From Sphingomonas sp. YR710 (GTDB taxonomy: Bacteria > Pseudomonadota > Alphaproteobacteria > Sphingomonadales > Sphingomonadaceae): DNA of 64,000 bases. The first letter of the stretch is position 1, and each line of letters starts with the position of its first letter. The notes beneath the pieces were generated by a model. That model saw nothing but the letters and a program-made list of their open reading frames with translations. It searched no databases and was not told the origin of the DNA. This document shows, piece after piece, positions 35,283 to 44,804 of the stretch. The stretch is from NCBI RefSeq assembly GCF_900101455.1, contig NZ_FMZJ01000007.1, positions 62,001 to 126,000 on the forward strand. The letters are read 5' to 3'. The translations under genes were made by a program, and so were the position numbers.

Positions 35283-36962
35283 TCAGCGCGTCAGCTTCTT
35301 GTACGCAAGGCGGGTCGGACGATCGGCGGCGTCGCCCAGACGGCGGCGCTTATCCTCTTCGTACGATTCGAAGTTCCCTTCGAACCATTCGACATGGCTG
35401 TTGCCTTCGAACGCCAGGATATGGGTCGCCAGGCGATCGAGGAAGAAGCGATCGTGGCTGATCACCACGGCGCAGCCCGCGAAATTCTCGAGCGATTCTT
35501 CGAGCGCGCGCAGCGTTTCGACATCGAGATCGTTGGTTGGCTCGTCGAGCAGCAGCACGTTGCCGCCCTTGCGGAGCATCTTGGCCATATGAACGCGGTT
35601 GCGCTCACCGCCCGATAGCTGACCGACCTTCTTCTGCTGGTCGCCGCCTTTGAAATTGAACGCGCCGACATAGGCACGGGTGGCGACGTCGTGCTTGCCG
35701 AAGGTGAAGCGATCGAGCCCGTCCGAGATTTCCTCCCACACGTTCTTGTTCGGATCGAGATGATCGCGGCTCTGATCGACATAGCCGAGTTTGACGGTCG
35801 AACCGATCTTGATCTCACCGGCATCGGGCACTTCCTGACCGGTGATCATCTTGAACAGGGTCGTCTTGCCGGCGCCATTCGGCCCGATGATACCGACGAT
35901 GCCGCCCGGCGGCAGGGTGAAATCGAGATTTTCGAACAGCAATTTGTCGCCGAAGCTCTTGGTCAGCCCCTTGGCTTCGATCACGTTGCTGCCGAGCCGT
36001 TCGGGAATCTGGATCAGAATCTGCGAGGCGCCGGGGCGGCGATCATTCTGCTTTTCGACGAGCTCGTCGAACGCACGGATACGCGCCTTGCTCTTGGTCT
36101 GGCGCGCCTTGGGGCTTTGCCGGATCCACTGGAGCTCCTGCTGGATCGCCTTCTGGCGGCCCTCCTCCTCGCGGTCCTCCTGCTCCATGCGCTTGGCCTT
36201 GGCTTCGAGCCAGGCCGAATAATTTCCCTCGAACGGAAGCCCGCGACCGCGATCGATCTCGAGCACCCAACCCACGACATTGTCGAGGAAGTAGCGATCG
36301 TGGGTGACCAGGATCACGTTACCGGCATAATTGATCAGGTGATTTTCGAGCCACTGGACGCTTTCGGCGTCGAGATGGTTGGTCGGTTCGTCGAGCAGCA
36401 GGATTTCCGGCTTTTCGAGCAACAGCTTGCAGAGCGCGACGCGACGGCGCTCACCACCCGACAAGGTGGTGACATCGGAATCGCCGGGCGGGCAGCGCAA
36501 GGCCTCCATCGCGATCTCAAGCTGGTTGTCGAGCGTCCAGCCATCGACCGCATCGATCTTTTCCTGAAGCTCGCCCATCTCGGCGAGGATCGTATCATAA
36601 TCGATGTCCTCGGGCGGATCGACGAGGATATTCGAAATCTCGTTGAAACGATCGACACAGTCGGCGACCTCGCGGACGCCGTCCATGACGTTGCCCTTGA
36701 CGTCCTTGGTCGGATCGAGCTGCGGCTCCTGACTCAGGTAGCCGACGCGATAATTTTCGGCAGCCCAGGCCTCGCCGACGAATTCCTTGTCATACCCGGC
36801 CATGATTTTCATCAAGGTCGACTTACCGGCGCCGTTGACGCCGATGATCGCGATCTTGGTGCCCGGCAGGAACTGCAGGTGGATATCGTTCAGAACCGGC
36901 TTCGGTGCGCCGGGGAAGGTCTTGGTCAGACCCTTCATAACATAACTATATTGCACGGCCAT
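35283..36962 (-). CDS. ettA: ABC-F translational throttle protein EttA
   Basis: 559 residues from the ATG at 36962. Two ATPase domains: Walker A G-V-N-G-A-G-K-S-T and G-P-N-G-A-G-K-T-T, signature L-S-G-G-E-R-R-R and L-S-G-G-E-R-N-R, Walker B with catalytic Glu in L-L-L-D-E-P-T-N-H-L and L-L-L-D-E-P-T-N-D-L. There are no membrane helices. The arm and interdomain linker (R-Q-S-P-K-A-R-Q-T-K-S-K-A-R) match EttA, which gates ribosomes in the E site according to ADP/ATP. An ATG eight codons upstream is a weaker start. Confidence 0.95.
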   Translation of the reverse strand: MAVQYSYVMKGLTKTFPGAPKPVLNDIHLQFLPGTKIAIIGVNGAGKSTLMKIMAGYDKEFVGEAWAAENYRVGYLSQEPQLDPTKDVKGNVMDGVREVADCVDRFNEISNILVDPPEDIDYDTILAEMGELQEKIDAVDGWTLDNQLEIAMEALRCPPGDSDVTTLSGGERRRVALCKLLLEKPEILLLDEPTNHLDAESVQWLENHLINYAGNVILVTHDRYFLDNVVGWVLEIDRGRGLPFEGNYSAWLEAKAKRMEQEDREEEGRQKAIQQELQWIRQSPKARQTKSKARIRAFDELVEKQNDRRPGASQILIQIPERLGSNVIEAKGLTKSFGDKLLFENLDFTLPPGGIVGIIGPNGAGKTTLFKMITGQEVPDAGEIKIGSTVKLGYVDQSRDHLDPNKNVWEEISDGLDRFTFGKHDVATRAYVGAFNFKGGDQQKKVGQLSGGERNRVHMAKMLRKGGNVLLLDEPTNDLDVETLRALEESLENFAGCAVVISHDRFFLDRLATHILAFEGNSHVEWFEGNFESYEEDKRRRLGDAADRPTRLAYKKLTR

Positions 36963-37064
36963 CGGCTGTGGATCCTCGTCGGGCAAGCGGGCTGGAATTT
37001 TGCGGCCGCCCTAGCTCAGGAGCGGCCGATTGGCAAACGCCTAACCGGGAGATAGGGTCTCCCC

Positions 37065-38447
37065 ATGAGCAGATTCAAGATGCTGGCGCTGGCCGCCGCT
37101 TCCGCCCTTTCCTTCCCACTGCCCGTCCAGGCGTCGCCGGAACAAACCGCGCGGCTTCGCGATGCAGCGCTTGCCGACACGCTCGCGTGGGACATCACCG
37201 AAGGCCTGACCACCGAGATCGGCCAGCGCAAGGCCGGCAGCGACGCCGAAGCACGCGCCCGCGACTGGGCGGTGGCGAAGCTCAAGGCGCTTGGCTTCAG
37301 CAATGTCCGAATCGAGACGTTCGACATTCCCTATTGGGAACGCGGCATCGCGACAGCCGAGATCACCGCCCCTTTCCCCCAGCAGCTCATATTGACCGCG
37401 CTCGGCAATAGCGGCGCGACGCCGGACAAGGGGCTGACAGCCGAAGTCATCGGCTTCGACAGCCTCGATGAGCTGAAGGCGGCCGATCCAGCGGCGGTGA
37501 AGGGCAAGATCGTATTCGTAACGCATCGGATGGCGCCCGCGCAGGACGGATCGCCGTACGGCCCCGTCGGCAACGTCCGCCGACAGGGGCCATCGATAGC
37601 CTCGAAGCTTGGCGCGGCGGCGATCCTGATCCGATCGATCGGCACCGATCATCACCGCGTGCCGCACACCGGCGTGCAGGACTGGAGCAACGGCGCGAAG
37701 CCGATCCCGGCGGCGGCGCTCTCCAATCCCGATGCCGATCAGCTCGAACGTGTCCTCAAACGCGGCAAGCCTGTTTCGATCGCGCTGACGATTACCGCGA
37801 AGATGGCGGGCAAGCGCCAGTCCGGCAACGTCATCGCCGAGATAACCGGCCGCGATCCCGCCGCCGGAATCGTACTGGTCGGCGGACATCTGGATAGCTG
37901 GGATCTCGGCACGGGCGCGATCGACGACGGCACCGGCGTGGCGATCACGACCGCGGCCGCGAAACATATCCTCGACGCCGGGCAACCCTTGCGCACGATC
38001 CGGATCGTCTGGTTCGGATCGGAGGAGATCGGCTCGTTTGGCGGGACCAATTATTTCGATCGGCACAAGGCCGAGAAGCATCATGTCGCCGCCGAATCGG
38101 ATTTCGGCGCCGATCGGGTGTGGCGCTTCGAAACCCGGGTGACCGACGCCGCCGTGCCGGCGATGAAGCCGATCGCCGCGGCGCTGCTGCCGTTAGGCAT
38201 CGTGCAGGGCCACAACGGCACGGCAGACGGCTCCGATCTCGACGAACTGGCGAAAAGCGGTGTGCCGATCATCGCGCTGAGCCAGGACGGCACGCGCTAT
38301 TTCGATCTGCACCACACCGCCGACGACACGCTCGACAAGGTCGACCCCGCCCAGCTCCGCCAAAATGTCGCGGCCTGGACCGCGATGCTGTCGGTGGTCG
38401 CGAACGATCCCACCGAATATGGGCCGGTAACGGGCAAGACGGAGTAG
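37065..38447 (+). CDS. Exported M28-family zinc aminopeptidase
   Basis: 460 residues with a signal peptide (MSRFKMLALAAASALSFPLPVQA). The di-zinc site is complete: G-G-H-L-D-S-W-D, G-A-I-D-D-G-T-G, S-E-E-I-G-S-F-G-G, and the late H-H-T-A-D-D. A PA-like insert lies between about residues 115 and 240. Family members are periplasmic or secreted amino- or carboxypeptidases. It is divergent from ettA by about 100 bases. Confidence 0.9.
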   Translation: MSRFKMLALAAASALSFPLPVQASPEQTARLRDAALADTLAWDITEGLTTEIGQRKAGSDAEARARDWAVAKLKALGFSNVRIETFDIPYWERGIATAEITAPFPQQLILTALGNSGATPDKGLTAEVIGFDSLDELKAADPAAVKGKIVFVTHRMAPAQDGSPYGPVGNVRRQGPSIASKLGAAAILIRSIGTDHHRVPHTGVQDWSNGAKPIPAAALSNPDADQLERVLKRGKPVSIALTITAKMAGKRQSGNVIAEITGRDPAAGIVLVGGHLDSWDLGTGAIDDGTGVAITTAAAKHILDAGQPLRTIRIVWFGSEEIGSFGGTNYFDRHKAEKHHVAAESDFGADRVWRFETRVTDAAVPAMKPIAAALLPLGIVQGHNGTADGSDLDELAKSGVPIIALSQDGTRYFDLHHTADDTLDKVDPAQLRQNVAAWTAMLSVVANDPTEYGPVTGKTE

Positions 38448-38512
38448 GCTTCAGCCCGTACACGTTTATCTACGTATCCTCCAGGGTCGAGCAGACGGGT
38501 TAATCACCGGCA

Positions 38513-38555
38513 GCCTTCGACGTACCGAAGGCGTTCGGGCAAATATTTGCCCGAA
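38513..38555. promoter_or_regulatory. Two adjacent palindromes in the leader of the sulfur operon
   Basis: The first, 38513-38532, has seven-base arms GCCTTCG/CGAAGGC around ACGTAC. The second, 38534-38555, is a perfect 22-base palindrome (half-site TTCGGGCAAAT). They end 18 bases before the chosen start of the Blh-like gene. Position and symmetry suit a repressor operator. In other bacteria blh-type operons are controlled by the ArsR-family BigR/SqrR; whether that protein binds here is unknown, and no regulator gene lies alongside. Confidence 0.5.
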
Positions 38556-38573
38556 ATTGCTGGAGTCGCCGCC

Positions 38574-39515
38574 GTGTCGAGCCCTGATCCTGCCGATCCT
38601 GTTTTGGAGCGCGCCGCTTCCGCCATCGCGTCCGCACGCGGCAATGCCGCGGAGCGCCCACTGATCAAAACCTTCTTCGACGAGACCACGTTCACCGCCA
38701 GCCATGTGGTGCACGACCGGACAACAGGAAAGGCGGCGATCGTCGACTCCGTACTCGATTTCGATCCTGCCGCGGGGCGCACCTCCCATGCGTCGGCCCA
38801 GAAGATTGCGGATCATGTTCGCGCCGAGGGGCTAAGCGTCGACTGGCTGATCGAAACACACGCCCATGCCGACCATCTTTCTGCCGCGCCATGGTTGCAG
38901 CAGCAACTCGGCGGCAAGCTGATGATCGGGCGGCAGATCGTCACCGTACAGCGGGTGTTCGGCGAGATTTTCAACGAGAACAGCGCCTTCAAGCGGGACG
39001 GTTCGCAGTTCGATCGGCTGGTCGACGATGGCGACACGTTCAAACTGGGAAACATGGACGTGATCGTCATGCATGTCCCCGGCCACACGCCGGCAGACAT
39101 GGCCTATGTCGTGGGTGACGCGGTGTTCGTCGGCGATACGCTTTTCATGCCCGATTATGGCACGGCACGGGCCGATTTCCCGGGCGGCGACGCGCATCAG
39201 TTATATCGTTCCATTCGTCGGCTTTTGGCGTTGCCCGCCGAGACGCGGCTATTCCTCTGCCATGATTACAAGGCTCCGGAGCGCGCCAATTTCCTGTGGG
39301 AAACGACCGTGAACGCCCAGCGATCCGGCAATGTCCATGTTCATGACGGTGTGAGCGAGGAGGCGTTCGTCGCGATGCGGGTGGCGCGCGACGCGACGCT
39401 CGATATGCCCCGGCTGATCCTGCCCTCGGTACAGGTCAATATGCGCGGCGGGCAGCTTCCGCCCCCGGAATCGAACGGCATACGCTATCTCAAACTGCCG
39501 CTGGATATATTGTGA
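38574..39515 (+). CDS. Blh-like metallo-beta-lactamase-fold persulfide dioxygenase
   Basis: 313 residues from GTG 38574, chosen for GGAG eight bases upstream (38562-38565); TTG 38547 is inside the palindrome. The H-x-H-x-D-H motif reads T-H-A-H-A-D-H-L, followed by G-H-T-P-A-D, G-D-T-L-F-M-P-D-Y-G and C-H-D-Y. Single-metal ETHE1/Blh enzymes oxidise glutathione persulfide to sulfite. The next three genes (two YeeE/YedE halves and a TauE/SafE exporter) fit sulfur uptake and sulfite removal. Its stop overlaps the next start (TGATG). Confidence 0.85.
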   Translation: MSSPDPADPVLERAASAIASARGNAAERPLIKTFFDETTFTASHVVHDRTTGKAAIVDSVLDFDPAAGRTSHASAQKIADHVRAEGLSVDWLIETHAHADHLSAAPWLQQQLGGKLMIGRQIVTVQRVFGEIFNENSAFKRDGSQFDRLVDDGDTFKLGNMDVIVMHVPGHTPADMAYVVGDAVFVGDTLFMPDYGTARADFPGGDAHQLYRSIRRLLALPAETRLFLCHDYKAPERANFLWETTVNAQRSGNVHVHDGVSEEAFVAMRVARDATLDMPRLILPSVQVNMRGGQLPPPESNGIRYLKLPLDIL

Positions 39516-39952
39516 TGGACTGGTCCCACGCCATGCCGCTCGCCGGACTGACCGGCGGACTCCTGATCGGGCTGGCCGGCGCGGCGATGCTGCTCGGCCT
39601 TGGCCGGATCGCGGGGGTGAGCGGGCTTGCGGCACGTGCCGTCGGTATTTCGCGAACCGGTGCCCCCTGGGGCATTGCCGCCGCTTTCGTTGTCGGCCTG
39701 CCGATCGGGTGCGGAATATTGAGCCTGATCGCAGGTCCGGTCATGACGCGCTTCCCGACATCGCTGGCGGTGATCCTGATCGGCGGGCTGCTCGTCGGCT
39801 TTGGCACGCGGATGGGAAGCGGCTGCACCAGCGGCCACGGCGTTTGCGGCCTCTCGCGCCTATCCCCCCGCTCGATCGTCGCGACATTGAGTTTCATGAG
39901 CTTCGGCTTCGCGACCGTCGCGATCATGCGCCTGCTGGGCATTTCGTGGTGA
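39515..39952 (+). CDS. YeeE/YedE-type sulfur transport protein, first half
   Basis: 145 residues, mostly membrane helices. The key block G-S-G-C-T-S-G-H-G-V-C-G-L-S-R-L-S carries the cysteines that pass thiosulfate or sulfide species in YeeE-type channels. The full channel is usually one protein of two such halves; here it is split, with the second half starting inside the stop codon. It matches the PmpA component of blh operons. Confidence 0.85.
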   Translation: MDWSHAMPLAGLTGGLLIGLAGAAMLLGLGRIAGVSGLAARAVGISRTGAPWGIAAAFVVGLPIGCGILSLIAGPVMTRFPTSLAVILIGGLLVGFGTRMGSGCTSGHGVCGLSRLSPRSIVATLSFMSFGFATVAIMRLLGISW

Positions 39953-40374
39953 TGAAGCGCGTCCTCATCGCCCTCGTGGCGGGCATCCTGTTTGGCGCCG
40001 GGCTCGCCTGTTCGGGCATGTCCGATCCGACCCGCGTTCGCGCCTTCCTCGATCTGTTCGGCGGGCGCTGGGATCCGACGCTGGCCTTCGTGATGGGGGG
40101 CGCTATCGCGCCGATGGCCTTGGCGTGGGCGATTCGGCAGCGAATGGACGCGCCGATCGCCGACAGCACCTTCTCCTTGCCCGATACCAGCGAGATCACC
40201 CCGCGCCTCATCGGTGGCGCCGCGATCTTCGGCATCGGCTGGGGGATAGCCGGCCTCTGCCCTGGGCCGGCCATCGCGGACCTCGCCATCCGCCCGGCGC
40301 TCGCCGCGCCGTTTGTCCTTGCAATGCTCGCCGGCTTCGTACTGCACCGCCTCGTTGATCACCCAAAGAACTGA
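39952..40374 (+). CDS. YeeE/YedE-type sulfur transport protein, second half
   Basis: 140 residues from the ATG at 39952, which overlaps the previous stop (TGATGA). Membrane helices flank G-A-G-L-A-C-S-G-M-S-D-P and G-I-A-G-L-C-P-G-P-A-I, the second set of family cysteines. It should pair with the preceding protein (PmpB-like) to form one channel. Confidence 0.85.
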   Translation: MKRVLIALVAGILFGAGLACSGMSDPTRVRAFLDLFGGRWDPTLAFVMGGAIAPMALAWAIRQRMDAPIADSTFSLPDTSEITPRLIGGAAIFGIGWGIAGLCPGPAIADLAIRPALAAPFVLAMLAGFVLHRLVDHPKN

Positions 40375-40387
40375 GCGGGAGCCCGCA

Positions 40388-41164
40388 ATGCTCGATCCCA
40401 TCCAATATGCTTTGGGGGCGCTGTCCGGGGGCCTCGTTGGCTTCACGCTGGGGCTCGTCGGCGGCGGCGGATCGATCCTTGCCGTACCGCTGATGGTCTA
40501 TCTGGTCGGTGTGAGCAGCCCACATGTTGCGATCGGGACGAGTGCGCTGGCAGTTTCGATCAACGCCGCGACGGGCCTGGCGAGCCACGCCCGCGCGCAT
40601 ACTGTAAAATGGCGGTGCGGCGGGATGTATGCGGCGGCCGGCGTGGCGGGCGCATTTGCCGGGTCGAGCCTGGGCAAGGCACTCGACGGGCAGAAACTCC
40701 TGTTCCTGTTCGCGATCGTGATGCTGATCGTCGGCGGGCTGATGCTGCGGGCGCGCAAGGCAACCGGTGTCCCCGGCGCGCAGTGCAACCGCACGAATGC
40801 GCCGAAGGTTCTGGGATTTGGCTTCGGCACCGGACTCTTTTCGGGCTTCTTCGGAATTGGCGGCGGGTTTCTGATCGTGCCGGGGCTGATGGCCTCGACA
40901 GCGATGCCCATGATCAACGCGGTTGGTACCTCGCTTGTAGCGGTAACCGCCTTCGGCCTTACCACCGCGCTCAATTATGCGCTGTCCGGCCTGATCGACT
41001 GGCCACTGGCCGGTGTGTTCATCGCCGGCGGTGTCGTGGGTGGCTTTGCTGGCAGCATCATCGCCAAGCGGGCATCGGGGACGGGCCATCTGACGACGGT
41101 CTTTGCGATCCTGATCTTCGCCGTTGCCGCTTATATGCTGTGGATGAGCGCTTCGTCGCTTTGA
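40388..41164 (+). CDS. TauE/SafE-family sulfite or sulfonate exporter
   Basis: 258 residues with about eight membrane helices. The family repeats are visible: G-L-V-G-G-G-G-S-I-L-A-V-P near the start and G-I-G-G-G-F-L-I-V-P-G-L in the second half. In this operon, export of sulfite made by the dioxygenase is the natural role. It starts 13 bases after the previous gene and ends four bases from convergent rmuC. Confidence 0.88.
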   Translation: MLDPIQYALGALSGGLVGFTLGLVGGGGSILAVPLMVYLVGVSSPHVAIGTSALAVSINAATGLASHARAHTVKWRCGGMYAAAGVAGAFAGSSLGKALDGQKLLFLFAIVMLIVGGLMLRARKATGVPGAQCNRTNAPKVLGFGFGTGLFSGFFGIGGGFLIVPGLMASTAMPMINAVGTSLVAVTAFGLTTALNYALSGLIDWPLAGVFIAGGVVGGFAGSIIAKRASGTGHLTTVFAILIFAVAAYMLWMSASSL

Positions 41165-41168
41165 GAGA

Positions 41169-42587
41169 TCAGTCCGGCTCGACTTGCGGCGCCACGAGCA
41201 GTTCCGGCCCCGCCTCGCGCGCCAGCACCTCGACGGCGACGACCTCGTCAATATCCTTGCCGCCGGTTTCAATATTCAGATCGCGGAACTTACGGCCCGT
41301 CACGAGCACACGCCCCTCGAAGCTCGCCACGAACTTGTTGTAATTCTCTACCGCGCTGGTGAGCCCCCCGCCGACCCGCTTGAGGTGGCCAGCCGCGACC
41401 GACAGCCGTTCGAACAATTCCTTGCCCAGCTTGCCAATCTCGCGCGCTTCCTCCGCTACCTTTTCCTGCCGCCAGAAGCTGGCAACTGTGCGGGCCAGCG
41501 CCACCAGGTTGATCGGTGTCGCGATCAGCACGCGGCGTTCGTGCGCCCAGTCCCATAAGCCGGGATCCTGTTCCATCGCAGCCGACAGGAAATGTTCGCC
41601 GGGAATGTACATCACTACATAGTCGGCCGCATCGCCGAACCGGTCCCAATAGGCCTTCTGGCCGAGCTGGCTGGCGTGGGTGCGCAACGCCGCCGCATGA
41701 GCCTTCAGCAGGGTGATCCGCACCGCATCGTCGACCGACTCGCTCGCATCCATATAGGCGTTGAACGAGCATTTGGCGTCGATGATGAGCCGTCGCCCGC
41801 CCGGCAGGCGAACGACGACATCGGGGCGCAGCCGGCCGTCCTCGGTATCGACCGACACCTCGGTCGCGAAATCGGCATAAGGCGAGAGGCCGGCCTGTTC
41901 GAGCACGTTGCGCAGCGATTGCTCGCCCCACCGCCCCCGCGCCTTGGGACTGGCGCGCAGCGCGTTGACGAGCTTGGCGGCCTCATCGCGCACCTGCCCC
42001 TGCCCCACCCGCACCTGATCGACAGCCTCGCGCAGGCCCGCATAGCTGTCGACGCGCTCCTTCTCGACCTTCTGAAGTCCTTCCTCATAGCGCTTCAGCG
42101 TCGTTTCGACCGGGGTCAGCAGCGCCTTCAACTGAGCCTCATTCTTTTCGCCGGCCTGATGAAAGCGCTGATCGGCGCGTTCGAGGAACTGGCGTTGGGC
42201 CGTATCGAGCAATTTGGCGCCAACTTCGGAGAACTGCGCGGAGAGCTGATCCTTCGCCTCGCGGAGCTGGAGGAGTTGCGCCTCGAAAGCCTCAATCCGC
42301 GCTTCACGTTCGGCGACGAGCCCCGCACGCTCGGCCTCGCTGCCGGCAAGCGCGGTCCTGGTCGCGTCCAGGGTGGTGCGTGCTTCGGTCAGCTCGACGC
42401 GGATCGTCGCCACCTGTTCAGCCTGGCCCCGCGCCAGATAGAGCTCCGCCGTGGCGGCAGCGAGGTTGGCGCGCAGCCCCTCCCGTTCGCGCTCGACCGC
42501 CGCCAGCGCGCGCGCCCTGACCGACCAGCCGATGGCCAGCCCGATAAACAGGAACAGAGGAAGCGCGAGCGTCAGCAGCGGCAGCAT
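41169..42587 (-). CDS. rmuC: RmuC-family DNA recombination protein
   Basis: 472 residues. An N-terminal membrane helix (LPLLTLALPLFLFIGLAIGW) is followed by a long coiled coil (about 25-170) and the RmuC nuclease-like core (W-G-E-Q-S-L-R-N-V-L-E, V-V-R-L-P-G-G-R-R-L-I-I-D-A-K-C-S). The D-A-K pattern fits a PD-(D/E)xK fold. RmuC limits inversions at short inverted repeats. An upstream ATG at 42629 is less likely. Confidence 0.92.
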   Translation of the reverse strand: MLPLLTLALPLFLFIGLAIGWSVRARALAAVEREREGLRANLAAATAELYLARGQAEQVATIRVELTEARTTLDATRTALAGSEAERAGLVAEREARIEAFEAQLLQLREAKDQLSAQFSEVGAKLLDTAQRQFLERADQRFHQAGEKNEAQLKALLTPVETTLKRYEEGLQKVEKERVDSYAGLREAVDQVRVGQGQVRDEAAKLVNALRASPKARGRWGEQSLRNVLEQAGLSPYADFATEVSVDTEDGRLRPDVVVRLPGGRRLIIDAKCSFNAYMDASESVDDAVRITLLKAHAAALRTHASQLGQKAYWDRFGDAADYVVMYIPGEHFLSAAMEQDPGLWDWAHERRVLIATPINLVALARTVASFWRQEKVAEEAREIGKLGKELFERLSVAAGHLKRVGGGLTSAVENYNKFVASFEGRVLVTGRKFRDLNIETGGKDIDEVVAVEVLAREAGPELLVAPQVEPD

Positions 42588-42758
42588 TATGATCGACAGC
42601 CTCGAAAGAACAGATAGTGAACCCTGCAACGACGAACCGCGAATTGCAATGGGTTAGAACATAGCGCACGCGGTCGCCACCACGAAGGCCGGGTTCTTTC
42701 TTCACGCGACGCTAACCATTGGCGTGCTAGCCCTTGGATCCCACTTTGGAGCGTGCGA

Positions 42759-44645
42759 ATGCGGCAGTCGATCGCAATATCCTATTGGCGCCGAAGAGTG
42801 GCGCCATTTGTTGATCGATCAGGCCAGCTGATCCCATTCGTGTGCGTGATCCTGATCGCAATTGTCGGCTCGATCATCACGATGACATCACTCGTCGGGC
42901 AGATCGACCGTAATGTGGGCGCAAAAGTACACGATCTCGTTGCTGGCGCACTCGCCCTCGAAGCGCAAAACCTTGCCGATTCGGCCAGTTCGACGGCGCA
43001 TTGGGATGATGCCGTAGATCATATTTACGGCAAACTCGATACGGATTGGGTGCAGACCAACCTGTCCTACCCGATGCACAGCTTCGTTATAGACGCGCGC
43101 GGGCGGACGCTGCGTTCCATCGGGCCCGACGGCGATCGCGGTACCAAGACTTTGGCGCAGCTGATTCCGACCGGGCTCACTACCCTTCTCGCTCGGTTGC
43201 CGCATGATCAAAATACAGCCCAGCGCATGAAAAGCGGGGTCGCGCTGCTGACAAGCTATGGAGGCAAGCCGGCGATCGTCGCCGGGATGGCTGTATTGCC
43301 GTTGCTGCACCCGAAGCCAATTCCCGGCGGCGGGTTGCGGTACATCGTGTTCGTCAGGGAAATCGACGCCCGCATGTTAGCCGCATGGCAGGTGGCGTTC
43401 AAAATTCAGACCATCCGGTGGGTTCGCCCGACCAGCGATGACATGGCAAACGTGCTTAACGTGCGCGATTCGGGCGGCATCCTACTTGGCACACTGTACT
43501 GGCCTCCAGCGCAGGCCGGCCTGCGTGCGTGGCGCGAAATTCTACCGCTGCGGATTGCCGTCGCCTTAAGCTTCGCGAGCGCATGCGGATGGCTGATCAT
43601 ACGATCACGACGACGGCTGGAGATGAGCATGCTCGCCGCCCGTGATGCCGCCAACGCGGCCAATATCAGCCGCCAGGATGCCGAGGCCCATGCACAAAAG
43701 ACCATGGCCGCGCTCAAAACCGCGAATGAAGCGCGCGTGCGTGCATCCTGGCTATCGCAGCGGGAAATTGCCGAGCGCGCGCGCCACCGCGAGCAACTGC
43801 GCGAAACCCAACTCCGCATCGCCGCCGATCTCCGATCTTCGCTGACCAGGCTGGTCGATAAATTGCTGGCCTCGGCAAGCGCGCTCGAGGAAAGCGCGGA
43901 TTTCGCCCTTGCAACTTTGCACGAACAACGGACACATGCCGACGGGATCCGCGATCGGTCACACGACGCCAACAGTGCCGCGCAGACCATCTCGGCCACG
44001 CTCGATCAGCTCACAATATCGATCGGCGAGATCGGTATGACATCCGATCGCGCCTGCGCCGCCGCCAATGCCGCCAGCGAACGATCGGCCAGGGCGCGTA
44101 GCACCAACGACAATCTTTTGCACCACGTCGCCTCGATCGATCAGGCTGCCGGGTTGATCGCCCAGATCAGCGGCCAGACCCGGCTGCTGGCCCTCAATGC
44201 GACGATCGAGGCCGCCCGCGCCGGCGAAGCCGGCCGCGGCTTCGCCGTAGTGGCCAGCGAAGTCAAATCGCTCGCCCAGCAGACCGGGCAGACCACCGAA
44301 GCCATTCACAGCCGCGTTAACGGCATCGGCAGCGCCGCGCGATCCACCGTCGAGCTGGTCGACTCGGTCGATGCCATCATGACCGATCTCGTTTCGACGA
44401 TCACCGCTTTCGCCACCACCATCGATCGGCAACGCGAGGCCGTGGTCCGTATCCAGGGCAGTTCCCGCGGCCTCAGCGACAATGCACGCGTTGCTGACGA
44501 GACGATCAAGGCGATCACGACATCACTCGATATCGTGGCCGCAAATGCCACGTCGACGCGCAGCATCGGCCAGGCCGTCCGTGGCCATGCCGAGCAGCTC
44601 AATGCGCAATTCGCCCGGCTGGTAGGCGAACTCGAGGCGGCGTGA
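42759..44645 (+). CDS. Chemoreceptor-like protein with CHASE4 sensor
   Basis: 628 residues from ATG 42759 (GGAG eight bases upstream). Helix 1 (about 27-47), an extracytoplasmic CHASE4 domain with W-D-D-A-V-D, D-W-V-Q-T-N and F-V-I-D, then helix 2 (about 265-285), a long coiled coil with no clear HAMP domain, and an MCP signalling hairpin (tip [21 protein letters not shown]). No cheA/cheW genes are near. It is the second CHASE4 protein in this window; the other starts at 787. Confidence 0.88.
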   Translation: MRQSIAISYWRRRVAPFVDRSGQLIPFVCVILIAIVGSIITMTSLVGQIDRNVGAKVHDLVAGALALEAQNLADSASSTAHWDDAVDHIYGKLDTDWVQTNLSYPMHSFVIDARGRTLRSIGPDGDRGTKTLAQLIPTGLTTLLARLPHDQNTAQRMKSGVALLTSYGGKPAIVAGMAVLPLLHPKPIPGGGLRYIVFVREIDARMLAAWQVAFKIQTIRWVRPTSDDMANVLNVRDSGGILLGTLYWPPAQAGLRAWREILPLRIAVALSFASACGWLIIRSRRRLEMSMLAARDAANAANISRQDAEAHAQKTMAALKTANEARVRASWLSQREIAERARHREQLRETQLRIAADLRSSLTRLVDKLLASASALEESADFALATLHEQRTHADGIRDRSHDANSAAQTISATLDQLTISIGEIGMTSDRACAAANAASERSARARSTNDNLLHHVASIDQAAGLIAQISGQTRLLALNATIEAARAGEAGRGFAVVASEVKSLAQQTGQTTEAIHSRVNGIGSAARSTVELVDSVDAIMTDLVSTITAFATTIDRQREAVVRIQGSSRGLSDNARVADETIKAITTSLDIVAANATSTRSIGQAVRGHAEQLNAQFARLVGELEAA

Positions 44646-44804
44646 GCGGATGTGCCTTTGGGCAGCGGCGATTCCAAGGCATCGCCATCGACAGAATGGC
44701 GCAATACACTCGAGACTTCCCTTAATCGCCATGACCGTTAATATGATTTCGGGGGCAATTTTGGCGGGCCGCTTCGAAGACCGCCGCCATTGGGGGGGAA
44801 AGCC

